From Azotobacter chroococcum (GTDB taxonomy: Bacteria; Pseudomonadota; Gammaproteobacteria; Pseudomonadales; Pseudomonadaceae): a DNA stretch of 64,000 nucleotides. The notes beneath the pieces are model-generated. The model saw nothing but the letters and a program-made list of their open reading frames with translations. It had not been told where the DNA came from and did no database searches. The stretch covers positions 1 through 64,000 of the forward strand of contig NZ_SMMU01000019.1 of the NCBI RefSeq assembly GCF_004339665.1, in the 5' to 3' direction. This document shows, one piece after another, positions 45,052-56,690 of this stretch (position 1 is the stretch's first letter; each line of letters begins with the position of its first letter). The position numbers and the translations under genes are program-made.

Positions 45052-47451
45052 TCAGAAGTCCACGGTCGCCGACAGCGTCGCGGTGCGCGCCGCGCCCCAG
45101 GACACCCGGTTGCTGGTGCCGCCGCTGGAGATGAAGTATTCCTTGTCGGTCAGGTTGTCGACGTTCAGCTGCAGCTCGGTCTTCTTGCCGATCAGGTTCG
45201 GCAGCGTCCAGGTGACGAAGGCGTCGTAGGTGGTGTAGCCGGACAGCTCGAAGCTGTTCGCCATGTCGCCCTCGCGCGAGCCGACGTAGCGGGCGCCGCC
45301 GCCGAGCCGGAAGGCGCCGGGCAGCACGCTCTGCGGCAGGTCATAGGAGAGGAACAGCCCGGCGACGTTGTGGGCGACGTTGAGCAGTTCGTTGCCCTCG
45401 TTGGCCGGCGTGTCCTCGAGCACCTCGGTATCGGTGTAGGCGTAGTTGGCGACCAGGTTCCAGCGCTCGCCCAGCTGCCCGTTGAGGCTGGCCTCCAGGC
45501 CCCGCGAGCGGGCCTCGCCCACCGCGCGGGTGACCTGTTCGCCGTTGATGGTCTCGGTGGTCTGGATGTTCTCCTTGCGGATGTCGAACAGCGCGACCAG
45601 CCCCGACAGCCAGCCGTTGTCGTAGCGCAGGCCGATCTCGTACTGGCGGCCCTCCTCCGGGTCGCTGCCGCTTTCCACCAGCGTGCCGGAGGCGATGACG
45701 TTCGGCTTGTAGGATTCGCTGTAGTTGGCATACAGCGAGAACTCGTCGTCCAGCTTGTAGACCAGGCCGACGAAGGGCAGATTCTTGCTCTTGTTCAGGT
45801 TGGTGCCGATCTGGGTGGGAATGCCCGCCCAGTCCCGCTGGCGGAAGCGCTGGTGGCGCAGGCCCAGGGAGAGGATCCAGCGCTCGCCGATATGGATGTT
45901 GTCCTTGACGTAGGCGGACAGCATGCGCACCCGCGAGCGCTGCTGGCTGTTGCTCGGATTGACCACCTCGACCTGTTTCAGATCGCCGTAGTGCGGCGCG
46001 TCCGGATCGAAGCCCCACACATTGGGCCCCTGGTAGAAGAAGCTGTTCGACTCGTCGTGGCGCTCGTGGTCGGCGCCGAGGCTCAGCTCGTGGCGCAGGC
46101 CGCCCAGCTCCAGCTCGTTGAGCCAGTCGAGGGACGCATAGTTGCGGGTCCGCTCGACGTCCGGGTTGCTGCGAAACCGCCGGCGCAGCTCGCCGGTCGC
46201 CGGGTCGTAGGCGTTCGGATCGGCCTGGTAGTCGCTGTAGGCGTTCTCGTTCCAGCCATAGTTGAAGCGCAGCCGCGAGGTCTCGGAAAAGCGGTACTCC
46301 ATGGCCAGGCTGGCGTACTGGCGCTGGCCGTCGATCCGCGTCCAGTGCTCGTCGAGCCGATGGTCGCGGTCGCCGACCGCATGGCCGTTGTAGAAGAAGG
46401 CGCCGCGGTCGAGGACCGAGGTGTAGTCGGAATATTCGTAGGACAGGTTGGCCGAGAACGCCTCGCTCTCGAAGGCCAGCGACGGCGCGACCAGCTTGTC
46501 GCGGTTGACGCCGTAGTTGCGCCAGTAGTCCTCGTCCTTGTGCTGGCCGATCAGGCGAAAGGCGAAGCCGCTCTCGCCCAGGGGGCCGGATACATCGAAA
46601 TAGCCGCTGCCGCCGCCTTCGCTGGACAGCTGTCCGCCCAGGGTGCTGCGCCAGTGGTAGGTGGGCTTCTTGCTGACGACGTTGATCACCCCGCCCGGCT
46701 CCTGCATGCCGTAGAGCAGCGAGGCCGGGCCCTTGAGGACCTCGACCCGCTCGGTGGTGACGCTGTTGTAGTTGCGCCCTTCGCTGGTGCGGATGCCGTC
46801 GCGCAGGACCCCGCCGTCGCTGCCGTTGCCGAAGCCGCGCTTGACCAGCGAATCCTGGGTGCCGCCGAAGCTGTTGCCGATGGTGATGCCGGGGACGAAC
46901 TTGATGGTCTCCTCCAGATCGCTCACCGCGAAGTCGTCCAGCACCTGCCGGTTGACGCTGTAGGCGGTCTGCGTCTGCTCGAGGAAGGGCGTCTCGAACT
47001 TGTCGCCGATGGCGCTCTCCGCGGCCCGGTAGCTGCTGTCCTCGGCAGCCTCGCTGACGCTGATCGCATCCAGCGCCATGCTGCCGCCGCTCTCCGCCAG
47101 CGGCTGCACCTCGTAGTGGCCGGCCCGGGTCGGCACGGCCTGCAGCCCGCTGCCGCCGAGCAGGATGGCCAGCGCCTGTTCGACCGTATGGCTGCCCTCG
47201 AGCGGCTGGCTCTGCCGGCCGGCGGTGAGCGCGGCATCGCCGGCCAGGTAGATGCCGGCCTGGGCGGCGAACTGGTTGAGCCGTTCGGCCAGCGGGCCGG
47301 CGGGAATGGCGTAGCGCTGCAGCTGTTCCTGCCCGGCGGCCTGCGCGGCGCCGGCGCCGAGCAGGGCGGGCACGGCGGCCAGGGCGAGGGGAATGGCCAG
47401 CGTCAGCGGGGCGAGGGGGAAGCGGGGGCGGCGGGCTTGGCGTGGGGGCAT
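45052..47451 (-). CDS. TonB-dependent siderophore receptor with signalling domain
   Basis: 799 residues. Signal peptide, then an STN domain (~38-105; YAIPAGPLAERLNQFAAQAG, LEGSHTVEQALAILLGGSGL) that signals to FecR. Plug domain (~150-280; GPASLLYGMQEPGGVINVVS) and 22-strand barrel ending in TLSATVDF with terminal Phe. The siderophore cannot be told from sequence; plug wording resembles ferric-siderophore receptors of the FpvA/FoxA type. It follows fecI-fecR in the same direction, giving the classical cell-surface signalling set. Confidence 0.94.
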   Translation of the reverse strand: MPPRQARRPRFPLAPLTLAIPLALAAVPALLGAGAAQAAGQEQLQRYAIPAGPLAERLNQFAAQAGIYLAGDAALTAGRQSQPLEGSHTVEQALAILLGGSGLQAVPTRAGHYEVQPLAESGGSMALDAISVSEAAEDSSYRAAESAIGDKFETPFLEQTQTAYSVNRQVLDDFAVSDLEETIKFVPGITIGNSFGGTQDSLVKRGFGNGSDGGVLRDGIRTSEGRNYNSVTTERVEVLKGPASLLYGMQEPGGVINVVSKKPTYHWRSTLGGQLSSEGGGSGYFDVSGPLGESGFAFRLIGQHKDEDYWRNYGVNRDKLVAPSLAFESEAFSANLSYEYSDYTSVLDRGAFFYNGHAVGDRDHRLDEHWTRIDGQRQYASLAMEYRFSETSRLRFNYGWNENAYSDYQADPNAYDPATGELRRRFRSNPDVERTRNYASLDWLNELELGGLRHELSLGADHERHDESNSFFYQGPNVWGFDPDAPHYGDLKQVEVVNPSNSQQRSRVRMLSAYVKDNIHIGERWILSLGLRHQRFRQRDWAGIPTQIGTNLNKSKNLPFVGLVYKLDDEFSLYANYSESYKPNVIASGTLVESGSDPEEGRQYEIGLRYDNGWLSGLVALFDIRKENIQTTETINGEQVTRAVGEARSRGLEASLNGQLGERWNLVANYAYTDTEVLEDTPANEGNELLNVAHNVAGLFLSYDLPQSVLPGAFRLGGGARYVGSREGDMANSFELSGYTTYDAFVTWTLPNLIGKKTELQLNVDNLTDKEYFISSGGTSNRVSWGAARTATLSATVDF

Positions 47452-47580
47452 GGGGTGTCCTTCACTGCATGTCGGACGGCAAAAAGCCGGGGTTACCCAC
47501 CAAGTCGGACGAGCGGAAAAAACCGGAAGCGAAACGGCGAATTTTTTTTTGAAGCCGCCGCACGGAGCGACGGCGGCGGC

Positions 47581-48573
47581 TCAGCGGCGGGCCTCGAGGC
47601 TCGTCCACCAGGGCAGCGGGCGGTGAACGACGATCGGCAGGGCGCTTTCCAGCATGGCCAGGACCTGCTCGCTGTCGTGCAGCGGATAGGTGCCCATGAC
47701 GCGCAGGCCGGCGATTTCCGGGGCGACCGCAAGGTGTCCGCGATGATGGCGCGACAGCTCCTCGACGAACTCCGCCAGCGGGATGTCGCCGGCCACCAGC
47801 ATGCCCCGGGCCCAGGCCTGGCGGGCCGCCGCCGCCGGCTCGCCGGCGCCGATGGCCTGGCGGTCGAAGCGCAGCTGCTGCCCGGCCTCGACGATGCGCG
47901 TGGCGCCGCTGCCGGCGGCGCGCACCTCCACCGCGCCGTCGAAGACCGCCAGCCGGGTGAAGCCGTCCTGCTGGGTCACGCTGAAGCGCGTGCCCAGCGC
48001 CCGCAGGCTGCCCTGTTCGGTGTCGACGACGAAGGGCCGGGTTTCCGCGGCGGTCTCGATCAGCACTTCCCCGGCGAACAGGCGCAGGCGTCGCCGCTCG
48101 GGCCGGTAGTCGGCGTCCAGGGCCGTGGCGCCGTTGAGCCACAGGTGCGTGCCGTCGGCGAGGAGGAAATCGCGCAGCTCCCCGGTCGCCGTGCGGTAGT
48201 CGGCCTGCCAGGCCATCAGCAGCTGCGGCAGGGGCGTGGCGCGCCAGCCCAGCCAGCCGAGCAGGGCGCCGCCCGACGCCACGCCCAGGGTGCGCAGCGC
48301 CTGGCGGCGGGAGAGGTCCGTGCGGCGCGCCGTGCGCAGGGTCCGCGCGGCCGCGTCGCCGTCCTCCTGCAGGGTCGCGAAGCGCCGGGCGACGCGCTCC
48401 ACATACTGCCAGGCCTGGCGGTGCGCCTCGCTCTGCCCGTGCCAGCGCCGCCAGGCCTCGCCGGCGGAGGCGTCGTGCGGATCGGCAGTCAGCCGGGCGT
48501 ACCAGTCGGCGGCCTGCTGGAGGACGGCGTGACTGGGTTTCTGCTCGGACAAGGGGTCAGACGAGCGCTTCAT
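47581..48573 (-). CDS. FecR-family anti-sigma/sigma regulator
   Basis: 330 residues. N-terminal cytoplasmic DUF4880-like domain (AADWYARLTADPHDASAGEA, WRRWHGQSEAHRQAWQYVER), one membrane helix near residues 95-112 (LGVASGGALLGWLGW), then the periplasmic FecR domain (GELRDFLLADGTHLWLNGAT). It relays receptor occupancy to the ECF sigma factor. Its start overlaps the sigma gene end by 17 bp; the receptor gene begins 129 bp later. Confidence 0.92.
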   Translation of the reverse strand: MKRSSDPLSEQKPSHAVLQQAADWYARLTADPHDASAGEAWRRWHGQSEAHRQAWQYVERVARRFATLQEDGDAAARTLRTARRTDLSRRQALRTLGVASGGALLGWLGWRATPLPQLLMAWQADYRTATGELRDFLLADGTHLWLNGATALDADYRPERRRLRLFAGEVLIETAAETRPFVVDTEQGSLRALGTRFSVTQQDGFTRLAVFDGAVEVRAAGSGATRIVEAGQQLRFDRQAIGAGEPAAAARQAWARGMLVAGDIPLAEFVEELSRHHRGHLAVAPEIAGLRVMGTYPLHDSEQVLAMLESALPIVVHRPLPWWTSLEARR

Positions 48574-49087
48574 CGAGTTCGGCCTCGAGCAGCAGGCACT
48601 GGTACATCGCCTGGGCCATGTATTTGGTCACGGTGCGCTCGGACACCCCCAGGCGCTCGCCGATGGTCCGATAGCCGAGGCCTTCGAGCTGGGCCAGCAG
48701 GAAGGCCTCGGCGACCTTCTCCGGCAGGCGGGCGAGCATCGCATGCACCTGCTGCAGGGCTTCCAGCACCAGGGCGCGGTGCTCCTCGGAGGGCGCCACG
48801 GCCTCGGGGCGGCCGGCCAGCACCTCCAGCCAGGCCTGCTCGACCTGCCGGCGGCGCCAGAAATCCACGCAGACGTGGCGGGACATGCCGTGCAGGTAGG
48901 CGCGCGCATGGCCGGCGCTGTCGAAGCGGCGCGGTTTGGCCAGCAGGCGCAGGAACACCTCGTGGGCCAGGTCGGCGGAGTCGCAGGCATTGCCCAGCCT
49001 CCGGTACAGCCAGGCGCGTATCCAGCCATGGTGCTCGGCATAGTAGTGCGCCACCTGTTGCTGGTAGGAGGTGTCGAGGGTCGACAT
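48557..49087 (-). CDS. FecI-like ECF sigma factor
   Basis: 176 residues. Region 2 (WIRAWLYRRLGNACDSADLAHEVFLRLL) binds core and the -10 element; region 4 (LPEKVAEAFLLAQLEGLGYR, then IGERLGVSERTVTKYMAQAM) is the -35-binding helix-turn-helix. Controls transcription of the downstream receptor and perhaps siderophore genes when FecR is triggered. A Fur-like box lies 35 bp upstream, which would restrict expression to iron starvation. Confidence 0.93.
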   Translation of the reverse strand: MSTLDTSYQQQVAHYYAEHHGWIRAWLYRRLGNACDSADLAHEVFLRLLAKPRRFDSAGHARAYLHGMSRHVCVDFWRRRQVEQAWLEVLAGRPEAVAPSEEHRALVLEALQQVHAMLARLPEKVAEAFLLAQLEGLGYRTIGERLGVSERTVTKYMAQAMYQCLLLEAELDEALV

Positions 49088-49121
49088 GGGCGATTACCGT
49101 CCGCGGCTGCCAGATATAAAT

Positions 49122-49140
49122 AAGATGGATTCTCATCTTA
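49122..49140 (-). promoter_or_regulatory. Fur-box-like operator upstream of the ECF sigma gene
   Basis: Read on the minus strand the 19 bases TAAGATGAGAATCCATCTT agree with the Fur consensus at 11 of 19 positions by hand count, including the central GA-AATC core. It lies 35-53 bp before the sigma-factor ATG, where a promoter is expected. Iron regulation of a FecI-FecR-receptor set is well established; this particular site is inferred. Confidence 0.6.
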
Positions 49141-49298
49141 AGCCGGCTGATGCTTAGCAAGCAATGTATCTGGGCATTCGCCGACGTATGGCCGGGATGG
49201 CGATCCCCTCCGATGCGCCAACAGTAGTATCCGTGCTGCGCTGTCGGGAATTTCTCATTACCATGGCCGGCGAACCTACCGATTCAGGGGCACCTGCC

Positions 49299-51344
49299 GT
49301 GACTGCCAGCAATCCTCTTCTGCAAGCTTTCGACCTGCCGCCCTATTCCGCCATTCGTCCGGAGCACGTCGAGCCGGCCATCGACCAGATTCTTGCCGAC
49401 AACCGCGCGGCCCTCGCGCAGCTCCTCGCCGAGCAGGCCGGCGCGCCGGGCTGGAACGGCCTGGTGCTGGCGCTCGACGAGCTGGGCGAGCGCCTCGGCC
49501 GCGCCTGGAGCCCGGTCAGCCACCTCAACGCGGTGCGCAACAGCCCCGAGCTGCGCGCCGCCTACGAGGCCTGCCTGCCCAAGCTGTCCGCCTACTGGAC
49601 CGAGCTGGGCCAGAACCGCGCCCTCTGCGACGCCTACAAGGCCCTGGCCGCCGGCCCCGAGGCCGCAGGCTTCGACGTGGCGCAGAAGACCATCCTCGAA
49701 AACGCCCTGCGCGACTTCCACCTGTCCGGCATCGATCTGCCGGAGGACAAGCAGAAGCGCTACGGCGAGATCCAGATGCGCCTGTCCGAGCTGACCAGCC
49801 GCTTCTCCAACCAGCTGCTCGACGCCACCCAGGCCTGGACCAAGCACATCACCGACGAGGCCGCGCTGGCCGGGCTGACCGACTCGGCCAGGGCGCAGAT
49901 GGCCCAGGCCGCCCAGGCCAAGGGGCTCGACGGCTGGCTGATCAGCCTGGAGTTCCCCAGCTACTACGCGGTGATGACCTACGCCGACGACCGCGCCCTG
50001 CGCGAGGAGCTCTACGCCGCCTACTGCACCCGCGCCTCCGACCAGGGGCCGAACGCCGGGCAGTTCGACAACGGCCCGCTGATGGAGCAGATCCTCGACC
50101 TGCGCCGCGAGCTGGCCCAACTGCTCGGCTACCCGAACTACGCCGAGCTGTCGCTGGCGACCAAGATGGCCGACTCCGGCGAGCAGGTGCTCGGCTTTTT
50201 GCGCGACCTGGCCGCACGCAGCCGGCCGTTCGCCGAGCAGGACCTGACCGAGCTGCGCGCCTTCGCCGCCGAACAGGGCTGCAGTGATCTGTCGAGCTGG
50301 GACGTCGGCTACTACAGCGAGAAGCTGCGCCAGGCCCGCTACAGCATCTCCCAGGAGCAGCTGCGCGCCTATTTCCCGATCGACAAGGTGCTGAGCGGCC
50401 TGTTCGCCATGGTCCAGCGCCTCTACGGCATCGAGATCCAGGAGCTTGCGGACTTCGACACCTGGCATCCGGACGTGCGCCTGTTCGAGATTCGCGAGAA
50501 CGGCGCGCACGTCGGGCGCTTCTTCTTCGACCTCTACGCGCGGGCCAACAAGCGCGGCGGCGCCTGGATGGACGGCGCCCGCGACAAGCGCAGATCGGCG
50601 CAGGGTGAACTGATCAGCCCGGTGGCCAACCTGGTGTGCAACTTCACCCCGGCGGTGGGCGGCAAGCCGGCGCTGCTCACCCACGACGAGGTCACCACCC
50701 TGTTCCACGAGTTCGGCCACGGCCTGCACCACCTGCTGACGCGCATCGAGCACGCCGGCGCCTCGGGGATCAGCGGGGTGCCCTGGGACGCGGTGGAGCT
50801 GCCCAGCCAGTTCATGGAGAACTGGTGCTGGGAGCCGGAAGGCCTGGCGCTGATCTCCGGCCACTACGAGAGCGGCGAGGCCCTGCCCGCCGACCTGCTG
50901 GAGAAGATGCTGGCGGCGAAGAACTTCCAGTCCGGCATGATGATGGCGCGCCAGCTGGAGTTCTCGCTGTTCGACTTCGAGCTGCACGTCCACCACGGCG
51001 ACGGCCGAGGCGTGCTCGAGGTGCTCAAGGGCATCCGCGACGAGGTCTCGGTGATGCAGCCGCCGGCCTACAACCGCTTCCCCAACAGCTTCTCGCACAT
51101 CTTCGCCGGCGGCTACGCGGCCGGTTACTACAGCTACAAGTGGGCGGAAGTGCTCTCCGCCGACGCCTTCTCCCGCTTCGAGGAGGATGGCGTGTTCAAC
51201 CCCGTCACCGGCAGCGCCTTCCGCGAGGCGATCCTGGCCCGTGGCGGCTCGCAGGACCCCATGGTGCTGTTCGTCGATTTCCGCGGCCGCGAGCCGTCGA
51301 TCGACGCCCTGCTCCGTCACCTTGGCCTGAGCGCGGCGGCCTGA
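49299..51344 (+). CDS. prlC: Oligopeptidase A (M3 metallopeptidase)
   Basis: 681 residues from GTG 49299 (VTASNPLLQAFDLPPYSAIRP), the conserved family N-terminus, with AGGGG eight bases upstream; in-frame ATGs earlier (49164, 49263) give extra residues not typical of the family. Zinc motif HEFGH (H470, E471, H474) with LHHLL after it. Cytoplasmic peptidase degrading short peptides, including signal peptide fragments. The following yheV gene is its usual partner. Confidence 0.95.
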   Translation: MTASNPLLQAFDLPPYSAIRPEHVEPAIDQILADNRAALAQLLAEQAGAPGWNGLVLALDELGERLGRAWSPVSHLNAVRNSPELRAAYEACLPKLSAYWTELGQNRALCDAYKALAAGPEAAGFDVAQKTILENALRDFHLSGIDLPEDKQKRYGEIQMRLSELTSRFSNQLLDATQAWTKHITDEAALAGLTDSARAQMAQAAQAKGLDGWLISLEFPSYYAVMTYADDRALREELYAAYCTRASDQGPNAGQFDNGPLMEQILDLRRELAQLLGYPNYAELSLATKMADSGEQVLGFLRDLAARSRPFAEQDLTELRAFAAEQGCSDLSSWDVGYYSEKLRQARYSISQEQLRAYFPIDKVLSGLFAMVQRLYGIEIQELADFDTWHPDVRLFEIRENGAHVGRFFFDLYARANKRGGAWMDGARDKRRSAQGELISPVANLVCNFTPAVGGKPALLTHDEVTTLFHEFGHGLHHLLTRIEHAGASGISGVPWDAVELPSQFMENWCWEPEGLALISGHYESGEALPADLLEKMLAAKNFQSGMMMARQLEFSLFDFELHVHHGDGRGVLEVLKGIRDEVSVMQPPAYNRFPNSFSHIFAGGYAAGYYSYKWAEVLSADAFSRFEEDGVFNPVTGSAFREAILARGGSQDPMVLFVDFRGREPSIDALLRHLGLSAAA

Positions 51345-51353
51345 GAGGAAATC

Positions 51354-51635
51354 ATGAGCGGACACAAGAAGCAGTTCATCGCCGGCGCCGTGTGCCCGGC
51401 CTGCGAAACCATGGACACCGTGCGGATGTGGAACGTCGACGGCGTGCCGCACCGTGAGTGCGTGACCTGTTCCTTCGCCGACACCCTCAACGCCGAGGGC
51501 CTGTCGGTGCCCCTTGAACTGGGCACCCGGGTCAACAAGGCCGAAGCGGCCCCGGCGGCGCCCAGCCCCGCCGCGCCCAAGGTGCACACCGCGCAGTTCT
51601 TCCCCAATCCGAAGCTGAAGAAGCCGGACGCCTGA
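51354..51635 (+). CDS. yheV: YheV-family small zinc-ribbon protein
   Basis: 93 residues. A zinc ribbon with two CxxC pairs (VCPACETMD and HRECVTCSFAD) is followed by a proline/alanine-rich linker and basic tail (PNPKLKKPD). It directly follows prlC by 9 bp, the conserved arrangement in gammaproteobacteria. Function unknown. Confidence 0.92.
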   Translation: MSGHKKQFIAGAVCPACETMDTVRMWNVDGVPHRECVTCSFADTLNAEGLSVPLELGTRVNKAEAAPAAPSPAAPKVHTAQFFPNPKLKKPDA

Positions 51636-51657
51636 AGCTGAGCCCGCGGACTATCAA

Positions 51658-51682
51658 GGCAATGGCTGGTCCATTGCCTCTT
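51658..51682 (+). terminator. Rho-independent terminator after prlC-yheV
   Basis: Stem GGCAATGG / CCATTGCC (8 bp, perfect), 5-base loop, then TCTTTT. It lies 22 bp after the yheV stop and ends the operon before the convergent GH13 gene. Confidence 0.85.
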
Positions 51683-51754
51683 TTGTGGGCGCCGAAATGG
51701 TTCACGAAGAGCCATTTTTTGTCGCGGGCTGCATCTTTGAAGTTCTAACAAGGT

Positions 51755-53233
51755 TTAGACCGCCCGCACCTCGAACGCATGGCAACCCCAGGCCGGCAGG
51801 TCGAGGTAGAGGCCGTGGGCGGCGAGGTCGCTGCCGTCGCGCTCGTAGCGCGCAGGCCCCAGCCGGTCGCGCAGCTGCCAGTTGCGCCCGGCAAGGTCGT
51901 TCCACGGCAGCCTGACGAATGCCTGGCTCGGGTGGTCGGCGTAGTTCACCGCGACCAGCCGGCGCCGTTCGCCCGGGCCGCTCCAGGCGAAGACGATCAG
52001 CGCGTCGTGGCTGGGGTTGCCCGCCCAGGCGGGATCGGCGTCGAGCAGTTGCCAGTGACCGTCGCGCATGACCGGCTCCTTGAGGCAGTCGAGCAGGGCG
52101 TCGTAGAAGGCGGCGAGCGCGGCGTCCGGCGTCTCGGCCGGGCCGCGGCCGAGGTGGGGCGGGATGCGCACCCTTCTGCCCTCACGCTGCCCCTGGTGGA
52201 AGAAGCGCAGGCCGGGGCTCAGGAAGGTGATCGCGGCGGCCGCGCGGTGCCGGTCGGCGGCGAAGGTGGCGGCGGCGCGCGGTTCGTCGTGGTTCTCCAG
52301 AAAGCGCACCAGGCGGTCCTGGAAGTCGAGCCCGGCGCGCAGGTGGTCGCGCACCGGGCCGGCCTGGCCGGCCACCAGGCGGTCGTAGAGGCGCTTGTCG
52401 TAGGTATAGTCGAAGCCCTGCTGCTGCAGCGTCCACTCCAGGTCCCAGTAGACCTCGGCGAGAAACAGGAAGCCCGGCCGCTCGGCGTGGATCGCCGTAG
52501 TGGCCCGCGGCCAGAAGGGCGCGGCGGCGATCCCCCAGGTGCGCGCGAAGACTTCCGGCAGCAGCAGCATCGCCATGTCGCAGCGCACCCCGTCGCACTG
52601 CCCGGCGATCCGCCGCAGCTCGCCGAGCATGGCTTCCTGCAGCGCCGGCTGGCCGTAGTTCAGTTGCAGCGTGTCGGACCAGCCGGCGAAGCAGGGATCG
52701 CGGCCGTAGGCGAGGATGCGGCTGCCGCTGGCGGTTTCCAGGCGCCGGTAATTGTGTGGCTCGGCGGCCAGCTGCGCCTCGCTGCCGGCGACGAAGAACT
52801 CCGGATGCGCGTCGACCCAGCGGTGGTCCGGCGCCAGGTGGTTCGGCACGAAGTCGAGGATCAGGCGCAGGCCGCGTGCCTGCAGGCGTTCGCGCAGGCG
52901 GGCGAGGGCCGCGTCGCCGCCGAAGTCGGCATGCACCCGGTAATCCTGGATGGCGAAGCAGGAGCCGCAGACGTCGGACGCGCGAAAATCCGCCAGAACC
53001 CGGCGGTATTCGGCCAGCCACTCGGGATTCGACGCCGACACGCGGCGGGCGGCCTCGCCGGTCTGCCAGACGCCGAGCAACCAGAGCAGGTCGAAGCCGT
53101 CCTCGGCGAGGCGGTCGAGTTCCGCCTCGCCGAGGTCGTCGAGGGTCGCCGGACGGCCCAGCGCGGCGCCCAGCTCGGCCAGGCGGACCCGGGTGTTGAG
53201 CTGGAACAGCGCAGGATAGCGGGGTGCGGACAT
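51755..53233 (-). CDS. GH13 alpha-amylase-family enzyme
   Basis: 492 residues, TIM-barrel GH13. Conserved regions: DFVPNH (128-132), GVRCDM with nucleophile D219, AEVYW with acid/base E260, and FLENHDEPR with stabilising D316. No signal peptide, so cytoplasmic. It is compact, with a short N-terminus, and lacks extra carbohydrate-binding modules. The exact substrate is unclear; maltooligosaccharide or related glucan turnover is plausible. The GH63-type gene is 9 bp upstream, so the two are co-transcribed. Confidence 0.88.
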   Translation of the reverse strand: MSAPRYPALFQLNTRVRLAELGAALGRPATLDDLGEAELDRLAEDGFDLLWLLGVWQTGEAARRVSASNPEWLAEYRRVLADFRASDVCGSCFAIQDYRVHADFGGDAALARLRERLQARGLRLILDFVPNHLAPDHRWVDAHPEFFVAGSEAQLAAEPHNYRRLETASGSRILAYGRDPCFAGWSDTLQLNYGQPALQEAMLGELRRIAGQCDGVRCDMAMLLLPEVFARTWGIAAAPFWPRATTAIHAERPGFLFLAEVYWDLEWTLQQQGFDYTYDKRLYDRLVAGQAGPVRDHLRAGLDFQDRLVRFLENHDEPRAAATFAADRHRAAAAITFLSPGLRFFHQGQREGRRVRIPPHLGRGPAETPDAALAAFYDALLDCLKEPVMRDGHWQLLDADPAWAGNPSHDALIVFAWSGPGERRRLVAVNYADHPSQAFVRLPWNDLAGRNWQLRDRLGPARYERDGSDLAAHGLYLDLPAWGCHAFEVRAV

Positions 53234-53242
53234 GACTGCCTC

Positions 53243-56023
<2,781 letters not shown>

Positions 56024-56690
56024 CGCTCGTTCCTGTCTGGCATCTCGCCCTGTCGCGCCGACTGCCGGCTGGCGCCCCGTATCGCTTGATCTCTGAATCT
56101 AGCCAGCCACGGGCGAAAAGCCAGTGGCCGCCTCCGGCTCTCGGCATCGCCCCCGGCTGCGGAACTCAGGCCCATTCCGCCAGCCATTACCCGCCGGACG
56201 GCCGGCAACTTTTTCAGGAAGTTCCGCTCGTTCTGCAGGCTTCGAAAGTTGTTCTGTAAGAAAATATTCGAGCCGGGCGGGCGGCCCGAATGCCATATAT
56301 CGTTCATATGTAAAAAAATATGAAAGGGCGCCGTCGCATCCGGCGCCATGCCCGGACTGCCGCGCGTCCAGCCAGCTGCGCTGGAGGGCACGGCCGGCGG
56401 GAGACATGGCTGAATGCTATTGATCAGCCGGACGACCGACCTCGCGGCGGGAAGGGGCGAAGTTCGTTGCATTCGGTTTCATTTGAGTTGTGTAGCCGAC
56501 TATTCAGTTTCACTTAAGTTATGGGCGCTGCGCATTCAGCTTTATTTAAGTTGGATGTCGCAGGCTGACTTCATCGAGGGCACCCGAATGCCCGCACGCC
56601 TGCCTGTGCCGAACCTGTCGTGTCGACTCGTCACAGCAAGGGCGACCATCCGAGCCTTGCCACTTTTCCGCTACCCAGGGAGGTTATGCC
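56024..56690. other. Divergent intergenic region between GH63-type gene and carbonic anhydrase
   Basis: About 670 bp without a supported gene. The middle has an AT-rich block (about 56292-56323, CATATATCGTTCATATG followed by AAAAAAATATGAAA). The right part has three 31/32-bp-spaced direct repeats (listed separately). Promoters for both directions should lie here. Confidence 0.5.
56471..56555 (+). repeat. Three direct repeats at 31/32-bp spacing, candidate operator array
   Basis: Copies begin at 56471, 56502 and 56534. Each starts ATTCRGYTT and runs through CATTTGAGTTGTG, CACTTAAGTTATG or TATTTAAGTTGGA. Consensus about ATTCAGTTTCAYTTAAGTT. Spacing of 31 and 32 bp is close to three helical turns, so all copies face the same side of the DNA, as expected for cooperative binding of a regulator. 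They lie 136-220 bp before the carbonic anhydrase start. The repeats are directly visible; the regulator is unknown. Confidence 0.65.

Noticed and set aside
56471-56555. CRISPR array
   Set aside because: Only three imperfect copies, spacers too short relative to repeats, and no cas genes.
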